Of a stretch of DNA of 64,000 bases, positions 34,888-48,210 are shown in pieces. How positions within the stretch are numbered: position 1 is the first letter of the stretch; the number at the start of each line of letters is the position of its first letter. Source of the stretch: Podocnemis expansa (taxonomy: Eukaryota; Chordata; Testudines; Podocnemididae). Below the pieces are notes generated by a model. It was given only the letters and a program-made list of their open reading frames with translations. It did no database searches and was not told the DNA's origin. The stretch spans positions 36,403,581 to 36,467,580 of the forward strand of contig ML681990.1 of the NCBI GenBank assembly GCA_007922195.1. Direction: 5' to 3'. Both the position numbers and the translations under genes were made by a program.

Positions 34888-35100
34888 CATAACAAATAAG
34901 GAGTCCTGTGGTACTTCTAAGGACTAACAAATTTATTTATCACATGAGCTTTTGTGGGAGAAAATTCTACTTTTCGTCAGATGCTTGGAAGATGAAGTGG
35001 GATTTTTCTCTCATGAAAGCTCATGTGATAAATCTGTTTTAGTCTTTTAAGTGCAACAGTACTCCTTGTTTTTTTTACTGAACTAGACTTACATAGCTAT
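34888..35100. repeat. Penelope-like terminal repeat, inverted pair with hammerhead-like core
   Basis: The left arm (aaggagtcctgtggtacttc ... caaatttatttatcacatga) is followed by its reverse complement (ctcatgtgataaatctg ... aagtgcaacagtactcctt). On the - strand the left arm shows an intact ctgacga core followed by a stem and then aaaagctcatg. On the + strand the right arm shows gatga, a stem (34997-35014) and gaaagctcatg. Both arms therefore carry hammerhead-like blocks facing each other. Confidence 0.65.
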
Positions 35101-35147
35101 GCTTTTGGAACTTGTCAGAAATATGAAACTACCATGCTAGTTAATAG

Positions 35148-35262
35148 AATAGAAGCATAGGGTTGGCAGGGACCTCATGAGATCATGTAGTCCAACCCCC
35201 TGGCGTTTGAACCCAGGACCTTCTGCATGTAAAGCAAATGTGCTAGCCACCACACTTTTTCT
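35148..35262 (-). repeat. tRNA-Val-like SINE head joined to a CR1 3' tail
   Basis: Read on the - strand, 35201-35256 resembles a tRNA-Val(UAC): a box A region agtgtggtggctagcac, an anticodon arm tttgctttacatgcag, a variable segment aaggtcc and a T arm tgggttcaaacgcca. It runs directly into a CR1 3' end (ggggttggactacatgatct, then catgaggtccc, ending near ttctattcta). That is the architecture of a SINE mobilised by CR1. The 5' acceptor half of the tRNA is missing. Confidence 0.65.
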
Positions 35263-35789
35263 TCCTTTTTCTTTCCCTTCCTCTCAGCCCTTCTTAAACT
35301 TTGGAAGCTGCTTTATTTTACAGATCCCTCTGAAAGAAGAAGGAGCTTCAGCTTTAATTCAAATACTAAACTTTGGGGAAAAAAAAATATCCTTATCCTA
35401 AACCTCCAGGATTAAAAAGAAAAATCCAAAACATCCTGGGAGAGCGCTTTTGGAGATTTGAAATATAATTAGAAACTAATAAAATGGGATGAAGTCATAA
35501 GTAGTGGTGTTTGAATAGTGGATTTCTGCAATGTGCTTCCGTTGATTATGGACTGACATGAGAGAATAATCTTGCAATCAGGTATGTGGCAGCCTTTGGA
35601 GACTCTGCAATTCTACATCTGTGCAATATCTTAAGACTTCTTACCTCTTTTGCCTGTTCTTGGAAGGAAGGAAGAGCTATTGTGACATGCAGCTTTGTTG
35701 TGAGCTGATTTTTGAAGTCAGTGGTTTTCATGCATGGACATTCACTTATCTCACTGCAAACACAAATTCAGCTATGCTATTCTGACTAC
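35263..35789. other. Intron 1, no feature recognised
   Basis: About 530 bp including a pyrimidine-rich run at 35255-35285. No feature supported. Confidence 0.35.
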
Positions 35790-36398
35790 TCCCAGGCCTG
35801 GACCTTTCTATCCAAAGTAAAATTTTAGCTGATCTCTGATTTCTTATGCATATCCAGCCGTCAGCTTGAGGTCAACGTGGCTGAAGCAGAGCTCTTAGTT
35901 TTTTTCCCCCACCTGTTTTCATGATCACTGTAAGCATCACCAGCAAGCTGATAACCTGACTATCATAGGACCTAGAGACCTGGACTTCTCTCTAGGTTCT
36001 AAAATCCATGCTATGTCTGAATCTTGTAAATTCTTCTTGCATGATATCACTAAGGTAGTGCCTTTTCTGTTCACCCACTTGTCTAAAACTCTTGTCCAGG
36101 CTCTTACCTTGCACTTTGATTACTGCAACATCCTTATTTCTGACCTTGACAAATACAGTCTTGTTCCACTCAGATCCATTTAGAATGCTGCCGCAAAGAT
36201 TATTCTCTAACCCCGTTTTTGACCATATCACACACCACTTTTAATTTCACCACTGGCTCTCTCTTTTCCGTCACATCAGATGGAAGTGCCTTGTCTTCAG
36301 CGTCAGAGCCCGTTAAGACTGATTCCCCACCCTACTTATCCTCTCATTTTTCAAAGGTTGACTTCTGGCTCTGTTTAGCCCATGATTCCAGCCACCGT
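35790..36398 (+). repeat. Old L2/L3-type LINE, RT C-terminal coding region
   Basis: A + strand relic. Near 36,105-36,215 it translates as LHFDYCNILISDLD followed by NAAAKIIL, which matches the conserved DYCNSLL ... QNAAARLI segment after the RT core in L2/L3-like LINEs. Stops occur. The element resumes at 37508 after an insertion of about 1.1 kb. Confidence 0.6.
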
Positions 36399-36406
36399 TG
36401 TCCACT

Positions 36407-37499
36407 GTGACACTCTGCGGTGCAATAATGTGAATACCAGTCTGAAGCAGATTGTTTAAAAACCAGGATTCAAATCCTAAACTGGCCATGTGTTTTAAAC
36501 TTAGATTTCTACATCTAACTACACCATGTGCAAACTCCTCAGACACTTTAATAGCTTTAACTCGGAGTCACAGATAATCCCCTTAGGTTTGTGGTCTGTC
36601 TTGCCACCCAGATGAGTATCTCTGTGATAGCTGGTCATTTGCATCAAGAATCACAGCTATATTAAGTTTATGCCTGCTACCAAAGAACTGGTCACTTGCA
36701 GACCGTCTCGTTCGCACCAAAGACAGTATGTGTAGCCAGTCCTATAATTAATTATATGAAGATTCCTTAAATAGGAAAAGGAAACTAGAGAGTTATTTAC
36801 AAGGTTCTTAAAGCAAGCAATTATAGACAAATGAATGTTAGTCTTAGGTTTCAAAAAGTAATAGAGACTTCTGGAGTCAGCAAGCTTTGTTTCTATTTTA
36901 GGGCTAATCAAAACCAAGCAGCTACAGATATCTTGTTTAAAGTTAGAGACACTTACCCTCTCTTCTCCCACTTAGTTCAAGGAACATGGAGATCCGCAGT
37001 TTCTTTAGTTTGGGATTTTTATCTCCTGCCACGTGCTCTGAGACGCAGACTCAGCTGATGGGAGGAATCCACGGGTATGACTTCTCTTCATGAAGAGAAA
37101 AGCAGAACAATGGCAGAGTCTTTAGTCTTTTTGCTGGTGCTTTCTCCAGCCATAAAGATGTAGAGAGTTTCCAGTTATCAGATCCACCTGTAGCCTGGAT
37201 GGTGTGGATGGGTCTCCTTTTTCGAGAAGGGCAAAGTAATTTCTATAGAAGAGCAGTTTTTCGTACTAATTAATGCCTTTCTCCAGTATGGTGATTTGTA
37301 TAGTCAAGAAGGCTTGTGCTTTACTTGCTCAGACATTACATTACAGTGTGGAAAACAGATATAAAGTAAAATTAATGCAGGCAACAACTCACAAGCATTA
37401 AATAGATCTAAACATTAAATGCTTTTTATTATTTGAATACATGTTTATCAGCCTTAACTCAAAGCTGAGCCAGACAGATTCCATCTGTGTATCTATCAA
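36407..37499. mobile_element. Unclassified 1.09-kb insertion inside the old LINE
   Basis: The LINE is interrupted between two copies of the 8-bp direct repeat tgtccact (36399-36406 and 37500-37507), so the intervening segment looks like an inserted element. It starts gtgacactctgcggtgcaat and ends ctgtgtatctatcaa. I saw no clear terminal inverted repeat, no poly(A) tail and no transposase or RT motif. A solitary LTR or a non-autonomous DNA element are both possible. Confidence 0.4.
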
Positions 37500-37507
37500 T
37501 GTCCACT

Positions 37508-37905
37508 TGAGACATGGGGACATTACCCATATATTAGATTTTTTTCAAACTCCTTTTTATGCTTTCTCCCATGCTGCTGCTGCTGCTCCTGCTTTGAAAG
37601 AACTCCCTGTAAGCATCTGTAAAGGTAACTCATTGTCCTCCTCCTCCAAATCCCCCGTTAGAATTCACCTTTGTCATGATATCTGCAATAAACTTGACAA
37701 CCGTTAGAGCCCTGGGGTGCTGAGAGTACTCCGTATCATGCAGACCAACATTATTTGATTTGTTCCATCATAGCCTGTCTTAGCTTGTAAACTATTTGGG
37801 ATAATATCTTCTGTTCTGTGTTTGTACAACACTTAACACGGGCGAGTCCTGGTCCAGGATTAGGGTTCCCAGGCACTACAAATGAATGATGCTCATAGGT
37901 TAAAT
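37508..37905 (+). repeat. Old L2/L3-type LINE, 3' end
   Basis: Continuation of the LINE at 35790. It includes the C-terminal stretch (tcctcctcctccaaatcccc, then catgatatctgcaataaac) and a 3' tail reading tgtttgtacaacacttaaca with gggtcc-like sequence after it. A similar tail recurs at 50.36 kb. A short CTG-type run occurs at 37575-37588. Confidence 0.55.
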
Positions 37906-39059
37906 CTGCTAAATCTACCACAAAGATGATGGTTCTGTCCCCGCCGCCGCCCCCCATTGATATTGGATGCCCTTTCCAAGACTGCTACAGCACTGCACTT
38001 TCTTTCTAGTTCATTTTTCCTCCCATTCGAGAGAGTAGCCTGGGACCTTGTGGACACCTGGAGCTTTCACCAGTGTTAAGTCTTTAAATCACTCTTAAAC
38101 TGATTTAAGTGTGTCTGCATGGGGATTTGCACCAGTAAAGGACTTGTCTAAGTGTGCAGTGATTCAGGAATAATTCCTTGCATGGACACTCTTGTTTCGA
38201 TGAGTGCATTCTTCTGATCTTAGCTTCTTTTGCTTCCAAACCGTAAAACACTTTCTTATACAGGACTAGGTAGGTCCACACACGTTTATAATGGTGTAAC
38301 ATAGTATTGTATGTCTTTAATTTATAATTTATACTGTTATAAATCTGCAATACAGAGATGCATTTGGTTACACTGCTGTAAGATTTGTGTGTACTCAAGG
38401 TTTCAAGGTCACTACTCTCCACAGCAGTGTGTGAGAGAATTTCATCTTACAAACTGCATGCTAGTCAGCAGCATGCCAAGAGCTTCTTTTTTGTATGTTG
38501 AAAGTGTGGCATGTGCTTTTCCATTATAACTCTAAAAATAATGCATCCGTTTTGCTTTGTGCTCGCTTAGGCTACTTACCTTGTGAATCATTGCATCCAC
38601 ACACCTCTGCACTTTTTCAAAATAGCCATACAGCATTCTTGGCAGATATCAGAGGTGGCACTGCTGCTGGGCCTGTGGGGCTGCAGCCCCCCATGTCTCC
38701 GGCCCTGCCTCAGTAGGGGTTGTATCAGGCCCAGGCTTCTGACGCTAGCTGGCAATGGAAGGGGCTGGATCTAGTCTGAGCTGCTGGCGGGAGGAGCCCA
38801 ACTGGCTCCTGGATTGGGCCCTGGGGGGCCTTCTTTTTTTCAGGGCAGAAATGGCCTTGGCCAACATCCAATGACACAACACACTGCAGACAATGTATTC
38901 TGGGATTTTTTTTCCAATGGTATATTGTTATACCCGCCTTGGATTTACTGGAATTCTGAGACAGGGATCAAGGTAATAAACTCCTGTGATTCCTTTCCTG
39001 GTATGCCACGTTTATCCTGTTTTAGCAATCCAATACAGTTTTTAAACTTCTGTCAGGCA
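37906..39059. other. Intron 1, mostly unassigned
   Basis: Between 38,105 and 38,197 a gtgtctgcatgg / ccttgcatggacac pair may be the ends of a small MITE. The segment 38,650-38,850 is G+C-rich and repeat-like. It could be the left part of the Harbinger element that follows; this was not demonstrated. Confidence 0.3.
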
Positions 39060-39690
39060 TCATAGAGGAATTACAGCTGAGTGCCATGGCAACCATTAAT
39101 ACAAACATGGTGCTCCAGGGGTATAAGCAGTCTGGCTGCATGAATTGGGAGACAGCTATGGGTATAGCTTCCTGGATGCGACGTGAATACCATTGGAGGA
39201 GGAGATTGAAACTGAGCATGTAATTTCTGCATCATGTTTCCTGGAGTGGCGTGACTTGGAGGAATGCTGCTTCTGGGCTGGGCCAACCAAGAAAATATGC
39301 TGCAGAGCTGGGATAGCCAGCAGCTACCGCTTTCTGTGCAGAGTATACCACAGGGTGGTGGAACACCAACATGAGAGTTCCTTTTGGTGTGGAGAAGTGT
39401 GTGGCCATCTGGAGGATTGCCATCTCTGCTTGCTGTCAATAATAGCTACCAGTTCAGTGATGGAAGATCAACTGTCAGGTCTGCTGTCCTGGAGACCTGT
39501 GCTACTATTACGAAGGTAGTGTTGCCCTGGTCATAAAGCTGGACAGTGCAGAGGAGACTGAGGGAGTTGTGTGGTTGGGTTCCTGAACTGTATTCAGATC
39601 ACTGATGGGCCTTTTGATTGGCCCAGATCATTGATGGGCCTATAGGCCTATTATTTGCAGCTTTCCCCCACCCCCACCTTCCCCAATGAG
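39060..39690 (+). pseudogene. PIF/Harbinger transposase relic
   Basis: In two frames with stops, the + strand gives VEKCVAIWRIAI, then QFSDGRSTVRSAVLETCATI and, further on, a segment ending near a degraded IDG box. This reproduces the order in turtle-type Harbinger transposases: VEKRVAIALWKLAT, then QFGVGRSTV, then the GAIDGTHIPI segment. It is disabled by stop codons. Confidence 0.6.
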
Positions 39691-40844
39691 ACTTTAGAAT
39701 TCATCAACGAGAAAGTTATTCTCTGTGATGATGCAAGTTCTAATTGAACACCGTGGTAGATTCACAGATATTAACATGGGGTGGTCTAGAAAAGTCCATG
39801 ATCCCTGGACCTTCAGAAACTCATAGAGGTTTTAGGCAATGAAAATTAAACTTCTGCTCTCAGAAACACAGTGGATGACTGATAATGTTGTGATTCCTTT
39901 AGTCATCCTGGGAGACCTTGCTTATCTTCTGCTTTCTTGGCTTTTAGTGGACACTTGGGTAGAAGAAAATAGCCATTTAATGATATGGCTCGTAGCTGCC
40001 GAATGAAAACAGAATCTACCTTTGATAGGCTGATGAAAAGGTGGAAGTGTCTCATCACTAGGCTGAATACTTCTGAGAAGTATCTCTGATATTACAATTA
40101 CTTGTATTTTGCATAGCATTTGTAAAAGCAAAGGAGAGAGCCTTACTGAGAACTGGGGAGCAAAGGTGGAGAGACTTCTACAGCAGGGGTGCACAAAATT
40201 GGCTCACAGCTAGATACCAACAGTTTTACTTTTGGTTACCAGAGTTTGTTCTTCCTTTACATTTCTGCAGTGGAGTTATGCAACAGGCAACTAAAACTGG
40301 TCTCCATGGTGACCAGAAACAGTGATTTGTCAAGGCCTGTTCTATAGCTTTCTGAACAGCCAGATACAGTGCCTCTGCAACTTTCCTCTACTGGTTGTGG
40401 GATCAGCATAGTATCAGTGGGGTCAGGGGAGCATTGTGCTCATGCTTTGAGACCAAAGTAATCAAGGAAATTGATATGATTTGTATGACTGTTTTAGTGC
40501 AGATGGATATTGTTATGCCAACTGGTACCTCAATGGAGTTATTCAACAAAGTGTTATTTTAAAAAAAACAAACAAACAAACAAAAAAAAAAAAACACCCA
40601 AAGCAGCTCCCTACCACCCATGTTTTTTACATAGATTTACCAATGAAGAGCTAACACCATGCAAAGTTCACACCAGTGGAAATGGTGAAGACATAAGATG
40701 AAGTGTCTGGCTTGGTGTTAGGTGTGTTGAAGAGAATGTGGCTCTCCAGGGAAATTGCCGCCTTATCAGGGTCCATGGTCAGCTGAGTGTCTTCCAACCT
40801 GTCCGGAACACAGCAGGGCTCTAGGGTGGCCCTCCTCTCAAAAA
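39691..40844. other. Unassigned segment between Harbinger-like ORF relics
   Basis: About 1.15 kb. It contains a hAT-like start at 40186 (caggggtgcacaa) with no partner end seen, and an A-rich run at 40561-40595. It may be internal Harbinger sequence. Confidence 0.3.
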
Positions 40845-41281
40845 TCAGTGTAGCTCCTCATAGTATGCGTGTGTGCTGAGTGTGTTACCAGATGTTTCTG
40901 TAATTCTGCTGGAGTGCCTTAGCTTGGGTGTTGCACTGGGCCATGTTCTGGGAATGCCCCTTCTTCTGCACTTGCTTGATAGCTTCTCATAGATGATCAG
41001 GTCCTCATGACTCCTAATAAAGTGGTATTGGATGTGCATTATCCTCAGAGGTCAAGGAAGTCCCAGATCTCTGGATTGGACCATACGCAAGCACAGGGCC
41101 TGGATGCCATGATGGGCTCTGAGTATGGGTATTTGTTGCAAACTGAAATTGCCAGTACGTGGACCTGTGTGTGTGCACCAGCGTTTAAATTGGGAGGTGA
41201 CAGCCGGTCAAGTTGACCACTTGAGCAGTGGCGGGCACATAGGTAAACAGGCCAGTCCATATGTGGACGGGATGGCAACAA
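40845..41281 (-). pseudogene. SANT/Myb-like DNA-binding relic (Harbinger accessory type)
   Basis: On the - strand the order is WSNPEIWDFLDL, then IYEKLSSKCRRRGIPRTW, then YYEEL. This follows the Myb/SANT-like domain found next to Harbinger transposases (W-x-x-xE, LxxLW, YxKIS-xxMxxRGxxR, xFYxEL). Two frames are involved and a stop intervenes. It lies on the opposite strand to the transposase relic at 39.1 kb, an arrangement known for Harbinger elements. Confidence 0.5.
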
Positions 41282-43523
<2,242 letters not shown>

Positions 43524-43774
43524 TAAATATTTAAAACTTCTGTTTTCTTTACTTTTCTAGAATGAAGACTGTTGAAATGCTCTTTAAAAACTGTATATTT
43601 AATCTTGAACCTGAACTAATTCACACAGTAAAACTAGTGGAAAATGTGTTAATTTAAGAAAATTGCAATTCCATTGATTCAAATATTCTATAGTGTGCAT
43701 CATAGAACAAAGGAAATTGGCTTCTGTGGTGCTGTATTTTACTCTGAGTACACATTTTTGTAATAATACTGAGT

Positions 43775-43915
43775 TCTTAAATAGCACTTTACATTGTAGA
43801 TCTTAATATTTTTATACACAGGAGGGCAGTTTCATTATCCCCATTTTACAGACAGGGAAAACAGTGCGAAGGACATGAGTAGTCTAAGGACATCTAGCAG
43901 GCCAATGGCAGAGGC
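43775..43915 (+). repeat. MIR-like SINE fragment
   Basis: Contains tttcattatccccattttac with agacagggaaaac and a following region resembling the MIR 3' half. It lies within intron 2 (43518-44462). Just before the exon 3 acceptor there is a TG run at about 44424-44443. Confidence 0.5.
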
Positions 43916-44459
43916 CCTGGAAAAGCAAAAAACGCCCTTTTGCAGTCTAGTAGGACTAAACAGATGCTTTCTTATTTATTTTACAGGGTTTTTTTTTCCA
44001 TACTGTTATCAGCTTGCTTTTTTGTATAATAAAGAAGTTAAGAGACAGTTTCCTCCACGATTTTTTGTCTAGAGAAGTGGTGCTTTACATACTTCCAACA
44101 AAACTAGATTTCTCCTTTTTTATGTAATTGTATATTTTACATCAAACTCTTATAGCTGTCAGAAGTCACAAATCAGAAATGCAACTCTGGCTTCACAAAA
44201 ATGACATCCTAAGGAAGGTTATAATTCTTTCATCTTGTGCAATGTATATATTTTCAAGCAACCTGAAGACCAAAATTGTTTTAAAAATGTTCTTCAGCTG
44301 AAGATACACAAGTCTAAAAAGCTAAACCAACCATGGATTAAAAGAACTAAATGTGTTTGCTTGTCTGTGTGTAAACATAAAACCAGAAACAAGCGTAAAG
44401 TTGCTTGAGCAGACTCACAAGCCTGTGTGTGTGTGTGTGTGTGTATTTTGTCTTGTTAA

Positions 44460-44612
<153 letters not shown>

Positions 44613-44744
44613 TAAAGTTACTATTGACCCATTAATGTTAGATTTATATTTGCACTGTTTTAAGAATTTAAAGTTTAATTTCTGTGCATTATAAAACAAA
44701 GAATATTTTCAGAAATCCATGTTTTTTATGATAAATATAAAACT

Positions 44745-45445
44745 AGCCATACTGGGCCAGACCAATAGTCCATCTAGCCCAGTATACTGTCTGCTGACAA
44801 TGGCTAGTGTTCAGTGCTTCTGAGAGAATGAACAGACTGGTAATCATCAAGTGATCCAATCCCATTGGTCATTCCCAGCCTCTGGCAAACACCAATCCCT
44901 GCTTATCTTGGCTAATAGTCATTGATGGACCACAAACTTATCCACTTTTCTGAAACTCTGTATAGTCTTGGCCTTCACAACGTCATATGGCATGGAGTTC
45001 AACAAACTGACTGTGTGTTGGGTGAAGAAATTCTTCCTTTTATTCATTTCAAATCTGCTGCCTATTTAAGTTAATTTGTTGGCCGCTAGACCTTGTGTCA
45101 TCAGAAGAAGTAAATAACACTTCCGTATTTCCTTTCTACACACCGGTCATGGTTTTATTGTTCTCTATCATGTCCTGCCTTAGTTGTCTCTTTTTTTTTT
45201 TTTTTTTTTTTTTTTCCCAAGCTGAAAAGTCCCAGTCAAATTAATTTCTCCTGATATGGAAGTTTTACCATATCCCTAATTTTTTGTCTTCCTGTTCCGT
45301 ATCTTTTCCATTTCCAATATATCTTTTTTGATATGGGGTGACCAGATCTGTTCTCAGTAAAATGTGGGCTTACCATGCATCTATGAAGAGGCAATATGAT
45401 ATTTCCAGTCTTATTATCTGTCTCTTTCCTAATGATTTCCAATAT
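44745..45445 (-). repeat. CR1 LINE 3' region in intron 3
   Basis: The + strand starts ccatactgggccagaccaat followed by agtccatctagcccagtat, the reverse complement of a CR1 3' end. It continues through ttcccagcctctggcaaaca, gtcttggccttcacaacgtc and gaagaaattcttccttttat into more upstream CR1 sequence. A T run of about 27 bases at 45191-45217 interrupts it. Confidence 0.75.
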
Positions 45446-45857
45446 TCTTTAAAAAAGTAAGAGATTTTGAAGGGCAGAACTGAAAAAGAGGAAATCAGCT
45501 ATTGATCATATTAAGGGGGCAGACAGTGAATTTCTTAGCTTGGAGCCAGCTTTACATCTGTTAAATATAGTTTGTGTCCTTCATTGGGAAAAGTCAGTAT
45601 ATCTTGAGGAAAATGATCTTTGGACTCTTTTTTTTTTTTTTCTTAGAGAAGGTTTTGGAGGTTATAAAATCATACATTTAGCTCGCATCCTCTTCATTGT
45701 ATGTGCTGCTGAGAGGGACTCTGCAGTACCACCTCCCTATGCTGCTCATGGGGATGTCTGTGCCTACTTCTTTTCCCTGAAAGAAACCAGAGATTGGACT
45801 ACAATTTACAAAAGATGTGATATGGTAAACAGATTATAGAGATTTCTCTCTTTATAG

Positions 45858-45912
45858 AATCGTCGGACTGTGGCTCCTGTTAAGAATGAAACTCCTGCCA
45901 GAGATAACAGAG
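45858..45912 (+). CDS. KIF2A: KIF2A exon 4
   Basis: 55 nt, residues 94-111 plus one base of codon 112, reading NRRTVAPVKNETPARDNR. The motif NRRTVA and the RDNR end are KIF2A hallmarks; the middle is the most diverged coding stretch in this window compared with mammals. Acceptor tatag, donor gtaaac at 45913, phase 1. Confidence 0.93.
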
Positions 45913-46115
45913 GTAAACAGTCGATTTGTGTCTTTCTATTCACAAAGCAAGAAGGTGAAAATGCTAAACTGTCACTTTAATTAAGACTCTAATAATCCTA
46001 TATTCTTTCTAGTTTTGTTACATACCCATGTGATGATTAATGTGTAGGGGGAGTAATTACTGGAACTATCATAATGTGTTTTAAAAATGTTAATAGGTAA
46101 TCTGTCTTACGTATA

Positions 46116-46271
46116 TGGCCTGGTTTACACTTAAAACTTCTGTCAACCTAACTATCACCATTTGGGGGAGGGAAGTAGGAATAACATCTGCCACTGTAGG
46201 TTGCATCTGCATTGTGCGGCTTTTTTGGCAAAGCTGTGGAGCTGTAGTCTGCCTAGTGTAGAAATGGCCTG
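46116..46271. mobile_element. MITE-like element with gtctacac-type ends
   Basis: Ends atggcctggtttacac and gtgtagaaatggcctga are imperfect inverted repeats. It is 156 bp, non-coding, in intron 4. The ends resemble those at 22647. No clear target duplication. Confidence 0.5.
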
Positions 46272-46435
46272 AATTCATTATAAAAGATTTAGTGCATGCC
46301 TACACTTCATGCAACACTCATTCAGTAAATACATTATTTAAAGCAGCCTCCTGTCATGTTTCACCATTTATAATGTTCCTTTGTGCTTTTTATACTACTT
46401 TTGTTTGTTCTCAATCCTGTATTTAAATAGTCTTC

Positions 46436-46597
46436 TAAGACATGTCTGCAGGACACTCAGGAAAATTGAGTGAATTAAACTAAAGTCACTTTACTTCTGA
46501 ATTGGTGAATCCACACAGGAGATAATGCACATCAGATTCATGCTTTCAGTTAATTTAGCTGAACTTCTCTCTGTGTCCCTGTGTGGACATGCCCTTA
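46436..46597. mobile_element. MITE-like element
   Basis: Ends taagacatgtctgcagg and gtgtggacatgccctta form imperfect inverted repeats of about 17 bp. The interior is A+T-rich and non-coding. It ends just before the hAT-like element at 46601. Confidence 0.5.
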
Positions 46598-46600
46598 GAG

Positions 46601-46893
46601 CAGTGCTAGACTGAGGCTTGGGAGATGGAAGTGGCTCTTTAATGTGTCTCCTGTGGCTCTTTGCAGCACACAATGTTAAAACACTGTGTGATTTAATTAA
46701 CAAGAAGCCAGGATGCTTTTACTGTATTATTAACAAATTTTAGTTGATAAAATAATAATGCTTGGTTAGTCACTTTGCTGTGAGAATAACATATAAATTG
46801 TAAATAAACCAATGAATTCACATGACTGTGGCTCTTTTGGGTAGTGTTGATCACTGATTTGGCTCCTGAATCACTAAGGTCTGAGTATCACTG
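46601..46893. mobile_element. hAT-like non-autonomous element
   Basis: Ends cagtgctagactgag and ctgagtatcactg are degraded inverted repeats of the cagtggttctcag type. It is flanked by ccttagag (46593-46600) and ccttacag (46894-46901), an 8-bp duplication with one mismatch. Internally it repeats gtggctctt near both ends. Confidence 0.65.
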
Positions 46894-46901
46894 CCTTACA
46901 G

Positions 46902-47303
46902 CTGCAGTTCTCAACCAATGGTATGTGTACTCCTGGGGTTATGCAGAATTCTTTCGGGGATACATTAGCTCCATCTACATATTTGCCAAGTTTTACATCA
47001 GGTTGTATGGAAAGCTCTACAAAGTCAGTACAACCTAAAATTCCATAAACAGTGGCTTGTTTATAGTGCTCTCTATAGTACATACTGAATATAAGTACAA
47101 TGTGTGTATTCCAATTGATTTATTTCGTAATTGTATGATAACAAGGAAGAGTTAGCAATTTTTCAGTAATAGTGTGCTGTGACACTTTTATGTTTTTGTC
47201 TGATGTCGTAAGCAAGTATTAAGTGAGGTGAAACTTGGGGTATGCAAGACAAATCAAGAGTCCTGAAAGAGGTACAGTAATCTAGAAAGGTTGAGGGCCA
47301 CTG
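46902..47303. mobile_element. Second hAT-like element, abutting the first
   Basis: Starts ctgcagttctcaacc and ends ggttgagggccactg, imperfect inverted repeats. It begins right at the end of the duplication of the preceding element. Its own target duplication is not evident. Confidence 0.5.
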
Positions 47304-48107
47304 AAACTACCTAAATACTGGATTGAGCAACAATCAAAAGCACGAAGGACTACAGTGTAATAAGCCAGCAGATGGTGCCTGAGTGCGAACAACAAGTCTT
47401 GGAGGCTCAGTGGCCTGGAGGACTCAAGGAGACTGGAAGAAGCCAAGGAAGTGAGGGGCAATCTTGGATTTAGTGCTGGAGGTAGTCTCTGGAAGCAAGA
47501 CAGACACAGTATTGCTTTCTGCATAGATGTGTGAGAGCCTGAGGCATGGGATTCTGGTGGCAGGCACTTAGACTTGCATATGTCCTGGGGAAGGTGAAGG
47601 CTGGGGAGCATTATACCCACCAGGCTGGGGGCCCAGACTGAGCAGATACCTCCCCAGGCTATTGCCTCTCTTTCTATATGCACCACTGGTGGTATTAGCG
47701 GTCTCCAGGAGGTAGGGTTGGTGAAGGTTTGGGCAGCTCTGAAGGTGATGGAAGAGGGAGATCCTGCAGTTGTGTTGCTGCTGAATTCCTTTAAGTTTTT
47801 GCAGCCCACTGGTCTGTGCTTGCCTTACGTTCTTTTATATACATGACTTAAACACCTCGCTGTGTGTAATCATGTTTTCTGTCAGGAGCTGCTGGACTTG
47901 CACAAGCAAAGGGAGTAGATGCCCAAACTGGATTGGAATAGGTGCAGGCTCACTACCTTAGGGCCTCTACTAGGACCTGTGTCCTGCAAGGGGGTGTGTG
48001 GGGGAGATATGAAATGTGACAAAAAGGGTGCTGTTAAAGATGACATTTATTAGATAAGTAAATACATAATGCATAAGCTTCCTTAAAATACCAAAATAAA
48101 CATGTTC
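47304..48107. other. Intron 4, no gene recognised
   Basis: About 800 bp. A 175-codon open frame on the - strand (47282-47809) has no domain I can name and is not backed by splice or conservation evidence; it may be transposon-derived. Confidence 0.3.
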
Positions 48108-48210
48108 CAAAGGGGTAGCCATGTTAGTCTAGTTTAGCAAAACAAACAAGGAGTCCTGTGGCACTTAAAGACTAACAAATTTAATGTTTTTAGTCTTTAA
48201 GTGCCAAAAT
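48108..48210 (+). repeat. Penelope-like terminal repeat with a short inverted end
   Basis: Reads gttccaaaggggtagccatg and ttagtctagtttagcaaaac, then aacaaggagtcctgtggcac and ttaaagactaacaaattta. It then turns back as tagtctttaagtgcca, the reverse complement of the middle part. Confidence 0.6.

Noticed and set aside
35201..35256. A functional tRNA-Val gene
   Set aside because: The acceptor half is missing and the T arm runs directly into CR1 sequence; it is a SINE head or tRNA relic.
47282..47809. 175-codon - strand frame as a possible gene
   Set aside because: No recognisable domain, no flanking splice or promoter signal, located in an intron among transposons.
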